From Pachypanchax playfairii (lineage: Eukaryota; Chordata; Actinopteri; Cyprinodontiformes; Aplocheilidae): a stretch of 64,000 nucleotides of DNA. This document shows, one piece after another, positions 28,901 through 41,767 of this stretch. The position numbers and the translations under genes are program-made. The notes under the pieces are model-generated. The model saw only the letters and a list, made by a program, of their open reading frames with translations. It had not been told where the DNA came from and searched no databases. How positions within the stretch are numbered: the first letter of the stretch is position 1; each line of letters starts with the position of its first letter. The stretch covers positions 381,301-445,300 of the forward strand of contig SSNP01000251.1 of assembly GCA_006937955.1 (NCBI GenBank), in the 5' to 3' direction.

Positions 28901-31900
28901 AGATGCAACTGCTTGGCGTAAACGTGTCTTTGCAAGACTCCCTAATCAGCATTCACACATTCAGATGCTTTAAATGTAAACATAACTACAAATAGAACTT
29001 CATACCAGGAATTAATTCTAATCTTTTGGGTTTGGTTTTATTTTCAGTGCTCTAATTTTACTTGGCTGTTTGTTTCAATAAAGACTTTAAAGTAAATAGT
29101 TGCATTTTTTTTTTAATCTGGAGTTTAGGAGTGTGTAATTTATACATTAGTATGGAGGCAGTGCAACAACTAACAACTTCCACTAAGGTGGAAACTCCAC
29201 CTTTATATATTGATATAAACTTTAAAAAGTATTTAAGTTTGTGAACCCCTTTAGCTCCACTGAAACACATTAAAAGTCTTTCAACACTTTTTCAACTATT
29301 TCAGCTCTCTTCAACTTAGAAACTACATTGAACTTTTTCTGTTTGATTTCACTCATTTTTTTCAGCAACCAGCATTCACACATGCAATTTTTCTAGTTTG
29401 CAAATATGATAATAAAACAAAAGGGGAGATATAATTAGTTGGACGCAATAAGAAAAAGACTAAATCTCATTTTGCTTTGTGAAAATCCTGTGAAGGAATC
29501 AGGACACGTTACATAATCAAACCGAGTCCTCTTCAACACCTCTCCTGTGCTTCAGCTCCACAATAAACCACGATGCATAATTTTGTTAACATAACTCGTC
29601 GGCCCAGAAGGTGCACGTTCGCATGGAGACGGTTTCATTCGTTCATTCAATTATTCATTTTCATTTCATCTTAATTAACACGCCTGAACAAATGATCCTG
29701 ACGTCCTGTGCAGTGCAATCCAGCTGAGAGGAAGAATCCAGCGAGAGGCAGGCGCAGCGGCAGGGATAATGATGCTGTTTTTATGTGTCCCTGGTTGGTG
29801 CTGCAGCTAATAGAGACATAAAGTCAGCGTGAAGGAGAGTTTAAATCCAGAGGAATGTTTAGTAAATAAACAAGAAACGTATGGATCTAGTTTGCTGTCT
29901 GTAATTATTGTGTTCACCACAAAGATGGAGCCTCCAGGGTTCATCAGGGCTTCATGGGTAAAACCACCACTTTTTGTGTTTTTGGGTGGAGGTGCATCTG
30001 TTTATTTACAGCACAGAGTTTGGGTGGGTGCTGAGGAAAGAACTGACACAAGGAAGAAGCATGACTGACAGGTTGGATTAGAGACAGAGCCAAGGAGGGC
30101 GGATCATTACCTCGCTGAAGTTTTAAATCTAACTTAACCAGGACTTAACTCCCGTACAAAACCTCTAATCTGCTCCACAGGGGGAAAGTACTGCTTACCG
30201 GCACGAGCAGGGAAAAAGAGGCCCTGGGACCTAAAAACAGCACAAGCCAACTTTATTACAGAGGAGTGTGAAGTCAGGTCATCTGCAACTGAGCAGATGA
30301 GAACACGTTAGCTGGTTTGAATGAATATATCAGTATTAAATCAAGTCTTTTTATTGTGTATTTATACATTCTTAAAATTCCTGGTACTGATCCAATCTTT
30401 AACGACTCTGATGTAATTAAAGATCGCTGTTTTTCCACTTTCCTCTCCTGCTTTCATATGATGTCAGGTGAAGAAAATAACTTGAGCTGGTAAAACGACC
30501 TCCGCTCTGCAGCAGCAAAAAATAGTCTTCTTCTTCTATGCGACTGGCAACAGTCATCCCACTAAAAATGGCGACTTCAGCATTCACTCATGGGAGAATC
30601 TTTTTCCAGTTGTACAACCAGCTGCAACATCAGATTGTTTTACGACTTTAATTTGTTCTGATATTTAATTTATCTCAGTTTTTGGGATTGTAATCTCACT
30701 CCACTGTTACTGTTATAATCACATCAGAAAATATATCATCTAAATTTATGTTTTTTATAATAAATAATGAGTTGCACTGTAGTTGTATGAGTGTTCTCAC
30801 TCAGTACCGTCTGGTTCTGAGCTGATATGTTCTTATTAATCATGTTGTGAAATGTTTCAGAAGCTTTTTTTTTTTTTACACAAAGAGTCACATTGAGTCT
30901 TTAGTTATTTACAGTAAACTAGAAGTAGAGCTACACATTACACACCTGCAGATATGCATCACTACACTCCCAGTACTGTGTTCCTATTTCTATTCTAAAC
31001 ATGATCACGAGCATTTCACGTGAGCATCATTGCTGGAAAACAGGATTTACTTTTTCTAAAGTAACAGGGATTAAAAAGATTCGTCCACTAATGCATCGAA
31101 GTTCCACTCACAACTAAAGTTATTATAAATGACACCGAGAAGATTCATCTCAAACAGTGTGTTTATCTAACCTCTGGTTTCCCCTTTTAATCTATAAACT
31201 GGAATACAACTGAATGGACCACAGTTAAGCCCCAAATGCCTGAAAGAGACTTGATGCTTTTAATGGAGTTAATGCAAACCACATTAACGTGGTCGCAGCT
31301 GAATGTTCCAGTTGTTTTGAGCAAAAGGTAAAATCTGACATGATGAATCAATGTTACTATGTTATTACACCTAATACAAACATGCGCAACTAGTTCCCAA
31401 TCTACATTTAGTATAAACTTGCATATGAGATTGAGTGTAGTGGATGTAAAAACTGAATATGCATGATTCAGTACAGTTCAGTTCATTTAATGCAGAAATT
31501 AAAAACACAACATGGTAAAATATCAGTACATAGTAACAATAAATGATATATTCTGTGGTGCAATGCAGACTTTTTTGTTATTTTTTTTAATTCTTTACTG
31601 TGTCAAAAGGTTTTAGCGCTTATTTTTACAGTTTCAGGTAAAAAAGGAGAAAATATTTAGAATAAAACAGCCAGGAAGGTTCTTATATTTGATTAAAATC
31701 AAATTTTAAAATATAAATCAAGACTCTGATTCAATTCCACAAGTTCTTTGTGAAAACAAGACTTCCAACAGAACTGCTTGATCCTTCCAATTCACGTCTG
31801 AGATGACAGTAACCTCATTTCCTTTATTTCCTCCCTCTATCTTGCACTCTGCCAGCAGAAAGCATGGGGGAAGGGGGAAGGGGGAAGGGGGAAGGGGGGG

Positions 31901-33679
31901 TCTGAAAGGCTGCTGTCTCAGCCAGAAGCCAAACTGTGTTTAATACATGTGTGAATTAAAAATGTATGAGGGCCTTAAAGAGTCCTGCTCTTCAGAGATG
32001 CTCTGTGAGAAGCTGCATCTCTAAGAGTTTCACTGTAAAGATCCACCACAGAAACTAAATCAGAGTTCAAACATCGGACACCTCGGCAGTAAACTTCTAC
32101 AGTAAAAACAGAAGCAAAGCGTTCTTTTTATCTGCAGTGACACGCACACAGTAACTAGTTCTGCTTCTATACAACAGTTTGTTGAGAGCAGATTAGGATT
32201 ACAGATTTGAACTATAGCTCTGCTTAAAATACAGATTTATCCATCTTTACCCGCTGAATATACGCACTCTGAAATCAAACCATGTCCAGTCCAAAAACTG
32301 TGAATTTGCTCTTCCTTTCTTACGTGACATTTTACTGCACTCAACTCTGACATTTACTGACAGAGCTTGTATAAACAGTCAGAAGTATCAGCACAAACCT
32401 GGCAGCGATGTGGCTGTAAAACAGTCCTGAGTCACTCACACTCTGAGGAAGGCAGTAGCGCAGGACTTGGACCCGATGTATGTCCATTTTTGGTAAACAG
32501 GAAAAAAAAAAAAACAATCTACAGCAAAAACTCTCGTTGGTGCAGCGCTATCATCTTTAAATTACAACCAATAAGAAGCAGCTGAATGAATGTAATATAA
32601 AATACATTCAAGAACTTGATAATTACATGAAAAAACATGAAGAACTGAGATTAGAACCATCCCATCATTCTGAATTCTTCTACTGCAGTGAGACTAATAA
32701 TCCATCCTTTCAACAACAAAGAGATGAGTGACTGACAGACGGGCAGCGATGATGTCACTGACCAGCCAGTTGTTGTTCTGCATCACTGATGAGGGCTCGT
32801 GTGTGTGTGTGTGTGTGTGTGTCACTGATCCTCAGAGCTATTGTCATATTGTTACCCGGGGGAGATTACCTCATATCCCTCAAAGCCCCGCCCCCCTCCA
32901 CAAGCCACACATGGCGCCATTTCTGATTGTTTTAGGGGTGTCATACTGATTTTTGTTGTAACCTCCCCCACCCCCTTTAACTACCCTGCTGCTGTCACCC
33001 AGTTTTAAACATTGAGCTTTCCATTCTGTGGTAAACTACTATTGATTAGGAAGCACTCGTCCTCTGAGGGGGTAAATATACACCAATACAACCCACATCA
33101 GCTGGAGGGGGGGGGTTGTTAATTATCCATTAACATCTACAGAGTGTCTGACACTGTTGCTCAGTCAGAGACGAGGAGGTTTGTAGATCATGAAGATCAC
33201 CAGCTGCCAGGGAATCAGAACCGACCCGATTCAAACTGTTCACTCTCTTTCATGAAGCACTGATAAGTTTCTACAGACAAAATACGAACATGTTTCTAAC
33301 TAAAGTGGATGGCAGGTTATTTTCCTCCTAACAGAATTGAATGAAAGGCTGTTTTTAAGATATTTCTGGGCTGCAACCCTTCATCATCATCACTTCACAA
33401 CAACAGGTTTCCCTCTGGCTCTTCACTCTCCTGCATGAACAGTGTGGGTAAATATGAGCATATCAATGTTAGCATTTAGGATAATCAACAATTATCAACA
33501 TTATTCAGATTGTTTTCCCACAAACAGGAGGATACATTCTCCAGATGTGTAAAACATGATGAACTGTTACAGAAAATAAGAAAACAGTCCAGCGACATCC
33601 AGTTTTATGAGAGTTTACTACAAAGTCTGACCTTCTGTATATATTTTCACAATACTCATCTGCAGACTTTATGTATATG

Positions 33680-33743
<64 letters not shown>

Positions 33744-36700
33744 TCACCGGCCACTTTATTAGGTACACCTGTCCAACTGCTCGTTAACACTTAATTTCTA
33801 ATCAGCCAATCACATGGCGGCAACTCAGTGCATTTAGGCATGTACACATGGTCGAGACAATCTCCTGCAGTTCAAACCGAGCATCAGTATGGGGAAGAAA
33901 GGTGATTTGAGTGACTTTGAACGTGGCATGGTTGTTGGTGCCAGAATGGCTGGTCTGAGTATTTCAGAAACTGCTGATCTACTGGGATTTTCACGCACAA
34001 CCATCTCTAGGGTTTACAGAGAATGGTCCGAAAAAGAAAAAATATCCAGTGAGCGGCAGTTCTGTGGGCGGAAATGCCTTGTTGATGCCAGAGGTCAGAG
34101 GAGAATGGCCAGACTGGTTCGAGCTGATAGAAAGGCAACAGTGACTCAAATAACCACTCGTTACAACCAAGGTAGGCAGAAGAGCATCTCTGAACGCACA
34201 GTACGTCAAACTTTGAGGCAGATGGGCTACAGCAGCAGAAGACCACGCCGGGTGCCACTCCTTTCAGCTAAGAACAGGAAACTGAGGCTACAATTTGCAC
34301 AAGCTCATCGAAATTGGACAATAGAAGATTGGAAAAACGTTGCCTGGTCTGATGAGTCTCGATTTCTGCTGCGACATTCGGATGGTAGGGTCAGAATTTG
34401 GCGTCAACAACATGAAAGCATGGATCCATCCTGCCTTGTATCAACGGTTCAGGCTGGTGGTGGTGGTGTAATGGTGTGGGGAATATTTTCTTGGCACTCT
34501 TTGGGCCCCTTGGTACCAATTGAGCATCGTTACAACGCCACAGCCTACCTGAGTATTGTTGCTGACCATGTCCATCCCTTTATGACCACAATGTACCCAA
34601 CTTCTGATGGCTACTTTCAGCAGGATAATGCGCCATGTCATAAAGCTGGAATCATCTCGGACTGGTTTCTTGAACATGACAATGAGTTCACTGTACTCAA
34701 ATGACCTCCACAGTCACCAGATCTCAATCCAATAGAGCATCTTTGGGATGTGGTGGAACGAGAGATTCGCATCATGGATGTGCAGCCGACAAATCTGCGC
34801 CAACTGTGTGATGTCATCATGTCAATATGGACCAAACTCTCTGAGGAATGCTTCCAGCACCTTGTTGAATCTATGCCACAAAGAATTGAGGCAGTTCTGA
34901 AGGCAAAAGGGGGTCCAACCCGTTACTAGCATGGTGTACCTAATAAAGTGGCCGGTGAGTGTATATATACTGTATATATATTGGTATTCATATATTCATA
35001 TACTAATGTTAATTCACTCCTATACTTTGTATATATATCCATACCATTCATTGCACATTTTTCTAATATTTTTTATTCTTTAAATATTTCCTTATTTCTT
35101 GTATTGTACACCACTGTTGCTTGTAAAGCTTGCACATAAGAATTTCACTCACATGTACAGTACCAGCGTACCAGTCATGTGATGTGACAATAAAAGTGAT
35201 TTGATTTGATTTAAAGTGTTTGCGTGAGTTGGATGAGAATTTTTCATCCACCATCACGTTCTTAGAAAATGTAATAAAATATTTGATCATTAAATATCTC
35301 TAAAAATGAAATAAGATTTAAAAATTTAACATAAATGCAATCAGGACATTGAATCTTTCCAATAAAATTACTTATTTATGACGTAACACTTTAAAAGCCA
35401 GTAAGCCCCCGGTTAAACTTCGTGGATACAAGACTCCTCCTCTTCCTCAGTCTACCTTTTGTTCTCACTGAGTCACTAATCTTGATCCTTAAAGGGACCC
35501 GACACTTCAGCTCAGAGGGAAATACACGTCTAAAACACGTTCTATTTCACTTTAATTCATCAGGATGTGCATCTGAAATATCAGGACATTTTTTGTTATA
35601 TTATAACCTATGATTTAATAAATAGTGACCAAACGCTGAGAGATGTGATGTTCTGCTCTTTGCAGTAGATTAAAAGAGTTCATGCGGTCAGGTCTAAACA
35701 GCTGATGTTATCCCTTCCACCCCTACTCTGCTGCACATCTGTATTTGAGCTGAAACAAATCACCATGACCTGCTGTAATCTGCCAAAGCCATATTATGCA
35801 CAGACCTCTCTGTCTGAACATCATCTGGCTTTTGATAGTCCCACTCACTCTGCCATCCTACATCAGGGTTCTCTATCTTTTGTTTTGTCCTTTCTTTCTT
35901 ACTTACACATACATGAGTCAGATCATTACTGTGAGTGAGCATGAGCTGCTGACAGGCGGCAAAAAAAAAAAACACGGAATCCAATCAAAATTAAACCCCT
36001 TCGAACAAAGAAAACACAAATCAGAGGTGGAAATAAAGACAAAATCAGCGAGATTTTTTTTAGCTGCACGTAAAGATTGAAAATCACTGACAACAATCAG
36101 AAAAGCAGAGTCGAATTCAGACGAACAATCCAACAAATGCCTGTGCAAGAAGGAAACAGATTATGTGGTTTGAAAGCCGAGCCAGGCTTTAAAAAGAAAC
36201 ACTCAAGAGCAGAGAAGCAGCAACATTACCACACATTCCATAATCAATCAGAGTTTCACTCACATGACTCTAAAAGCACCGAAAAAGTAACGGGGAGTGG
36301 AGATGACGAGTAATATGGCCTTACCCGAAATCATCCAGAGAATACATGTTACTGGAGGAGACAACGCCGTCCTCGAGCGCAGGATGAGAGGAGATATAGA
36401 GGGAAAGATTATGGAGGAGAGGGGGAAGTGTCAGTCTGAGAAGACAGAGCGCTGCACATGTTGTCTAATGGTGCTGCAGCACACTCACTCTTTCCCTTCT
36501 TCACATCCTCTAAAAAAAGTTTATTTAAAAAAATCACCAGCAAAGCTTGTGACACACACAGAGAGAGAGAGAGAGAGAGTAGGAGGGAACGACCCGGAGA
36601 GGGAGATGAAAAGTGTTGCAACCGAGGACGAAATACAAGAAGAGAGAGAGCCGAGAAGAACATGTGATCACCCCAGACCAGTCATCTCTCTCTGCTTCAA

Positions 36701-39487
36701 GGATTGGACCACCATCTTTCAAACCTCCAAGAAACCTTTTCCACAGAATAATTACATGGTAATCTTTTAGGGTTTCTGCTTTTCTACAGCATAAAATGTT
36801 CCGAAAATAGATGCATTATATATATATGTAGCAGGAAAAGGAACAAAACATCAAGATGTTTGCGCAAATAAATCTAGTTTTCCATCTGAACACTTAATGG
36901 TTAGTTCTATATTTCTTAAAACAACTATTTTACTGTTTCTACTGTAATAAGAGAGGCTTCCTCAGGTTTATCCTCAGCCAGGGGTCCATCTGTCTGAAGC
37001 AAACGTAGAGCATTAAGCTGCTTTGCTACAACAAGCCGAGGTGTAAGGAACAAACAAAGAGCAACTGACAAGATTAGCAGGGTTTGTGGGCTCAAAGAAA
37101 AAAACAAGAAACATCCAGACACAATTCTAAGCAGTGACATTTAGTCTTGTATCTACATCTTCTTTATTGTAATGAATTCAAAACTTTCTAATAAGCAGTT
37201 CTTTCTATAATGTCATGTTCTGGGTCTGTCCAAAGGTTTTCTGTGACATTTAGAGTTTTATTTGGTGCTTCTGGCTTTGTGTTTTGGGTCTTTGTCTAAT
37301 AAAACAATTCAAGTCTTTCACCACAAACCTTGTTTTCAAAACTTTGGGTGAAACATGATTTAATGCTTCTAGTTGCAGAAATAGCAGTAAACACCCACAT
37401 CATGATTAAACCTCTACCGTGCATAACTGAAAGTAGGTTGAATCAAAACTTATGGATTTCATTTAACTTCCTCCAAATAAACCCTCAATGTGTTCTCAAA
37501 AAACTTCCCACAGGCATGCTGTAGCGAGAATGTGTCTTTCTATCGAATGTTTGGACGTCTTAATTCACTCCAACTTTCATAAACCTTCATTCCGAAAGTT
37601 CTTTGTGTAAAACTGTGTCAAAGTATTGGTCTTTAAATATTTGGTAAGATGTAGTTATGCAAATGTGGATGAACGGGTATTTAAAATGGGTCAAAAGAAG
37701 TGGAAAGCTCACAGGGTCTGTGTTCTTCATGTCAAAGAACAGATTTATCATGTGGTTTTATAAAGGATTAGACTGAAAAAAATAAAAAAATTAACAGATT
37801 CCAGTAAGAACCTGGATGACAAAGCATTGCAGCTACAGTGATGCTTGCTCGAGTGGGCTGTTCTGAGATCAGTTCAGAGGGCATCAGCAGCAGTCTGCAG
37901 TGTTATACCTTCCAGTGCCTCGGCTCACTCACTCCCTACCTTTACAACAATGAGTCACCACAACAAGCGCTTCAGAAATCACGCTGGAATAATTTCACAG
38001 GACAGACGCCTCGTTGTTTCAGCTCTTCCAATAAACTCGGACTCTTTCTCTCTCACACACACAAACACACATATCCAAAAGCAGCCATTACCATCCAACT
38101 AAATGACTGCATTGGGTTTGACAGCAGAGGCGCACTACTGTCAAAGGACTAAAAATACACACACTGTTAATGTGCACGTGCACAGATGTGGTAAGTGCTT
38201 ATGGACCCAGACACAAATGCTGCAATGCAAGCAGCCACGCTGAAAGAAATAATAAGTGTCTTATACTCTGCAAAAGAAGGTCGCCTTGTAGCTTCTTGGT
38301 GGAGATTTAAGACTTCCCTTCTGGGCTTGAGTCAAAGAACAGATCTGCTTCTGGCAAAAATAAACACAGGACGGGACACAAGGAGCTGAGCTTTACAGAA
38401 AGAGAGGAAACGACATTTTCATCCAGCTGGATGGTACAACATGAGGCTAATAAAAAGAAAATTAGCTACCGGTCTTGACTTGTATAATGTTGCAGAATAG
38501 ATGTGAACTATTTAGATTTGATGGAAACGTTGTTCACTTTCTCTCTCTTTTTTTAGTTTTTGCATGTTTTGTCTCAGCTGCAGAGGAGAACAGTGTTTCT
38601 GAACAGCCAGTCAAACTAGCTGGAGTAAGGCAGAGTGAAGAGGTTGGACTGTGTCTGAGGAGAGCTGTCAAAATAAATCTGAAGCTGTAAAACAGAATTG
38701 TGCAGGCTGCAGCTATGGCAACGTGAAGGAGTCTGTCCATAAAAGGACTGTTGCATAAAAGAAAATACAGATAATAATAATGAAAAGGGTTTGAGACTGA
38801 GTGCAAACTGAGAAATGTTGAAAATGACACTCAGAAACTCAGAGAGGGACAAAGAAACATGTTTACATTAGAGATAACCTACAGTCTGAATGCATATAGA
38901 TTCATCATGGAGGGGTGTTTGTGTGTTGAGTAGGGGGGGTGGGTGGTCTGGTAACCTGCCTGGCAACCACTAGAATAAACACCCCCCTCCTCCAGCACCC
39001 TCACTTATCCTATCCCACCCCTCACCCCCCGCAGAAGCACACATATGGCGGTGTATCGGTCATATTTAGACAGACATGCCTTTTTTTATGTCACCATCCA
39101 CACTTATGGTGCTGTCGTTTCCATGGTAACGTATTCTGGCTTGAAGCCGGCTTTCAATACACTGGGCGGTTCCGATGGGGACAATGAAAAGGAGAAATGG
39201 GCAGGAAACCCTAAAATAAGTCAGGGGACAGCAAAAAGGCCGGACAAACGGAGCTAAGGCCGGGTGGTCGGCCGGATGGCTGGGTGTGGGTGTGGGGGTG
39301 TGGGCCGCTGGATTTTTTTAAATACTCCCTCTATATGGGGATAAAATGAGCTGTGGAGTGTTAAATCTGCTGTACTGACATGTTCTAGTCATATGTGTGG
39401 ATGCAGTGTGAAGGCAGAGCAGAGAGCGTGTCGGTGCGCATCTGTCATGACTCGTCAAACGGAGCGCGTGGCCGCAGCTTACCTCAT
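16918..39487 (-). CDS. evl: Ena/VASP-like actin regulator EVL
   Basis: Core exons in transcript order: 39487-39483, 25061-24893, 24651-24471, 21719-21662, 21341-21280, 18583-18348, 18252-18137, 17962-17935, 17726-17687, 17549-17489, 17324-17267, 17161-17104 and 16955-16918. They give 1110 bases and 369 residues; all phases agree. Exon 1 supplies only ATG-AG. Residues 3 to about 113 are the EVH1 domain (SICQARASVMVYD, GLNFASKEEAT), which binds FPPPP ligands. Then come a Gln/Arg-rich stretch with the RRTS kinase site, a proline-rich profilin-binding exon, the G-actin site (LAAALAGAKLRKV), the F-actin site (LLARRRKAS) and the C-terminal tetramerising coiled coil (MKQEILDEVVREL to the end). EVL extends actin filaments at leading edges. 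A 307-codon exon at 19536-20456 can be added in frame. No exon for the mammalian EVL-I insert is visible in the 164-base intron between 17325 and 17488. Confidence 0.96.
19536..20456 (-). CDS. evl: Giant optional exon of evl (307 codons)
   Basis: A CACAG acceptor ends at 20457 and a GTAAGT donor begins at 19535. The 921 bases between have no stop in the evl frame. The preceding exon leaves one base and this exon also leaves one base, so it can be included or skipped without shifting the frame; inclusion gives 676 residues. The encoded segment is rich in Pro, Ser and Gln, with a Q/H tract (HHQQQQQQQ), a Ser run, PPEYRQFRAN near its start and KKTPSPVPQQ near its end. It sits between the Gln/Arg-rich region and the proline-rich core, the place where the neural '+' exon of Mena/ENAH is inserted. 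Homology to that exon is not established here. Confidence 0.8.
31866..31900 (+). repeat. GGGGGAA short tandem repeat
   Basis: Four to five units of a seven-base G-rich repeat, ending in a run of seven G. Each unit has five Gs, so the + strand could form a G-quadruplex. Confidence 0.85.
32799..32822. repeat. (GT)n microsatellite
   Basis: About 12 GT units in evl intron 1. Confidence 0.9.
33681..33740. repeat. (TA)n microsatellite abutting a transposon
   Basis: Thirty TA units run directly into the left inverted repeat of the Tc1/mariner element at 33741. TA is the obligatory target of this superfamily, so the array is a natural landing site. Confidence 0.95.
33741..34961 (+). mobile_element. 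Tc1/mariner transposon, DD36E spacing
   Basis: The element is 1221 bases long. Its ends are perfect inverted repeats of 29 bases beginning CACTCACCGGCCACTTTATT, and it is flanked by TA at 33739-33740 and 34962-34963. Between the ends is one transposase frame of 346 codons (33889-34929). The second catalytic Asp and the Glu are separated by 36 residues, the spacing of the DD36E (Incomer) group rather than the usual DD34E. It lies in evl intron 1, antisense to evl. Intact ends mean it could still be mobilised in trans. Confidence 0.9.
33889..34929 (+). pseudogene. Tc1/mariner transposase with one nonsense codon
   Basis: The frame opens MGKKGDLSDFERG and carries a paired-like helix-turn-helix DNA-binding region (GLSISETADLLGFSRTTISR), a basic SRRPRR stretch, then the DDE domain. 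Catalytic Asp155 is in WSDES, Asp246 in QQDNAPC and Glu at codon 283 in SPDLNPIEHLW. Codon 272 (34702-34704) is TGA where the family has Trp before PPQSPDLN. The shortened product of 271 residues therefore lacks the catalytic Glu. No other stop or frameshift is seen up to TAG at 34927-34929, so the lesion is a single base change and the copy is young. Confidence 0.88.
35040..35216 (+). mobile_element. 3' tail of a LINE-like retroelement
   Basis: The stretch with GCACATAAGAATTTCACTCA, then TGTGATGTGACAATAAAAG and a terminal (TGATT)n run is a tail I know as highly repeated in teleost genomes. Short 3' tandem repeats of this sort mark L2/CR1-type non-LTR elements. No coding part of the element is visible, so this is a 5'-truncated copy. 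The left boundary is approximate. Confidence 0.55.
39117..39130. promoter_or_regulatory. X-box-like motif near evl exon 1
   Basis: GTTTCCATGGTAAC resembles the RFX X-box (GTNRCC-N0-3-RGYAAC) with one mismatch. It lies about 350 bases downstream of evl exon 1. Confidence 0.3.
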
Positions 39488-41767
39488 TTTCCTTTCTCCT
39501 CCTTTATTCAGCTGGAGATGATGGAACCGAGGAGGCTGATCGGTTTATTAGTTCGATGAATAATCACTCTGGGTGGTTCGGATCAGTCCTCCAACCTCCT
39601 TTCAGTTTATTCTAAGCGATGGAATCAGTCTGCAGGAGGATGATGATGATGATGATGATGAGTCGTTAAGCGTTTTCTTCCTGCCGCTTCTTTGTGCTCG
39701 GCTGTCTCTGGTGTCCAGACGCGCTGCAGCTGCGGCTCCGTGAGTCCATGTTCAGATCGGTGTCGGACGGGGATCGCTGGTGTTCGGCAGCCGCCTCCTT
39801 CACGCCATATTTTCTTCCCATTCGGTGTGTTTTGGTGAGGCAGAGAGATTTGGGAGAAAATGCTAATACGGTGCGTGAAGAAGGAGGAGGAGGAGGAACA
39901 TGACCGGCTCAAGGCTGCCAACCTGCGGCCAAGACGCGCACAATCAGACCCTCAGCTCCACCCTCCAGACTGACTGGCTGGTGTTTATGTTGCACCATGT
40001 TCATGCTGTAAAATTAGTAACTAAACAGCAGCTATTGTTCAGATTGGTGACTGATTGTTATGCTGACACATTCACCCAAAACAGGACAAACCAAAAAATC
40101 ACATCAAAACAGAAAAAAACATTACACTCAACAAAAAAGCTGGAAAGACCCTTTAAGAATAAAGTTAATCAGAAAACAATGACAAAATAATGCTTCAAAC
40201 TTTTTATAATTATAATTATAATTTTATGCTGTACCCAATGATTTTTATAAACGAGTTTGTTAAATTTATTTGTTATAATTTCTACAGTAGTGTTGTGATG
40301 CTATACCTCAAGGCTCCCACACCAAAATAAAAAGCTTTCAAACAAACAAACATACAAAACACACAGTGTGGGAATAAAAAAGACACAATAAACGATTTTC
40401 AGATTTTCATTTACTTTAAGTCAAGTTTAAATCTTTGTTGTTGGAAGATTTTTGTGGTTATACTAATTAAAAAACAAAAACTTTAATAACAGCAACAGTG
40501 ACACTCATCCCAAAATCTTCACAGCTCTCATCAAACATCTTGAAACACATCAGATTTACTCTAAATGTTTTTGATAAACTAAAATTCGAGTCTGAACTGT
40601 TTCCTAATACTGAATAATGAGCAGGTCCATCTAGTGCTGAACAGTATTAGACCTGTTGGATGTTCGTCATTTGGAAGTAGTGCATTACAGAGAGAGAGAG
40701 AGAGAGGGTTCAGTTCAGTATCATGACACCGCAGGTCAGACGGTTACAGTGCAACGGTCTCATCCTTCCTCTTCGTAAACTTAGAAACAAGAAAAAAGTC
40801 TGAAAAAGTTCATCATTTACTTGGTTTTGACACAAAAATGAATAAAAATCAAACAGACGTTCAAGATCTGGTTCATCTGAAACAGTTTCCAAATATTTGC
40901 GCATTATGTTCAGATTTTTTTCATGTTTCTGGGAACATTTAACTCGTCCGAGACGAAACAGGGAGAAAATCTGAAGGAAAAATGAAGTGGCAGTGAATGA
41001 TTTGATTTATAATCAATAAATAAAAAGGAGAGTTTGTTTCTTTTTAAGAGTCTGAAGCATAAATAAGCAGAACATGTGCTTCAAATCATATGTCATAATA
41101 ATATCATTTAAAAGGCCTCCAGATTCATTTCCCACATGACAGGGGCTCATTGTGGAAACCTGGATTACTGTAACTTATGATATTCTTCAACTTTAGCAGT
41201 TTTTACACATAAAATCTGACAAAAACAGATCAGGAACGATCAACCAACAAACAAGTCTAATACTCGCCTTCATTTATGCCTCTGAATATTTTTTGGGGGA
41301 AGTTTTTTCCTGATATGTTTAGATTAGGGAGGGCGTTTCCTGAGTTGTTAAATACAAAATCAAAGAAAGTTTAACAATTAGAAAAATCCCCTTGCTTCAG
41401 TTTGTTTTCTTCTTCTTTTTTTTTTTTTGCAGTGTTCTTTGTTCTCCGTCAGTCTGGATCCAGTATCAGTAGAAGGAACCCAAACGGTACAAGTGCAGCC
41501 ATAAAGTCAGAGACTTTGGTTCTGTTTGGTTGGACTTTTTTTGTCTTGTGTCATTAGTGACGAGGCTAAAACTTGAGAGGGGGGGGAGGGGGTTGTACAT
41601 GTAGTGTGAAGGATGAGAATAGAAAAAAGGGAGTATTTCTGTAGTTCAAGCAGCTGCTGAGCAGAACCCTCCAGTCACTTCAGGTTCTTCAGATCTGCTA
41701 CCGTTTGGTTCATTTCAGTGCCGTTCAGATACAGTTTGCTTCTGCTGGGGTTTCAGTTTCTGTTCAC
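39488..41767. other. evl 5' region and eml1 3'UTR
   Basis: The left 400-450 bases (to about 39.93 kb) are CpG-rich and should hold the evl 5'UTR and promoter. They include a (GAT)n repeat at about 39638-39661, and a minus-strand upstream open frame at 39921-39625 if transcription starts far enough up. From about 40.26 kb to 41767 is the likely eml1 3'UTR; the first canonical minus-strand AATAAA is TTTATT at 40265-40270. The two genes are therefore head-to-tail with only a few hundred bases between them. An (AG)n run lies at about 40690-40707. Confidence 0.5.

Larger units (their letters stand above)
25062..39482 (-). other. evl: evl intron 1 (about 14.4 kb)
   Basis: The interval lies between the ATG-AG exon and the EVH1 exons. 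It holds a Tc1/mariner element (33741-34961), a LINE-like tail (to about 35216), and microsatellites at 25504-25523 (GT), 31866-31900 (GGGGGAA), 32799-32822 (GT), 33681-33740 (TA) and about 36560-36580 (GA). Several short open frames occur, for example at 28122-28488 and 36297-36770, but none has splice context or a recognisable motif. I see no other exon. Confidence 0.6.

Noticed and set aside
36297..36770. 157-residue + strand open frame in evl intron 1
   Set aside because: Its translation is low-complexity (RERERE from a GA repeat), with no splice context in evl phase (evl is on the other strand) and no recognisable domain.
16918..39487. miR-342, hosted by EVL introns in mammals
   Set aside because: I saw no matching hairpin; the miRNA is reported from mammals.
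39625..39921. 98-residue minus-strand frame upstream of evl
   Set aside because: It may be an upstream frame in the 5'UTR, but it is Ser/His low-complexity and the TSS is unknown. I do not call it a gene.
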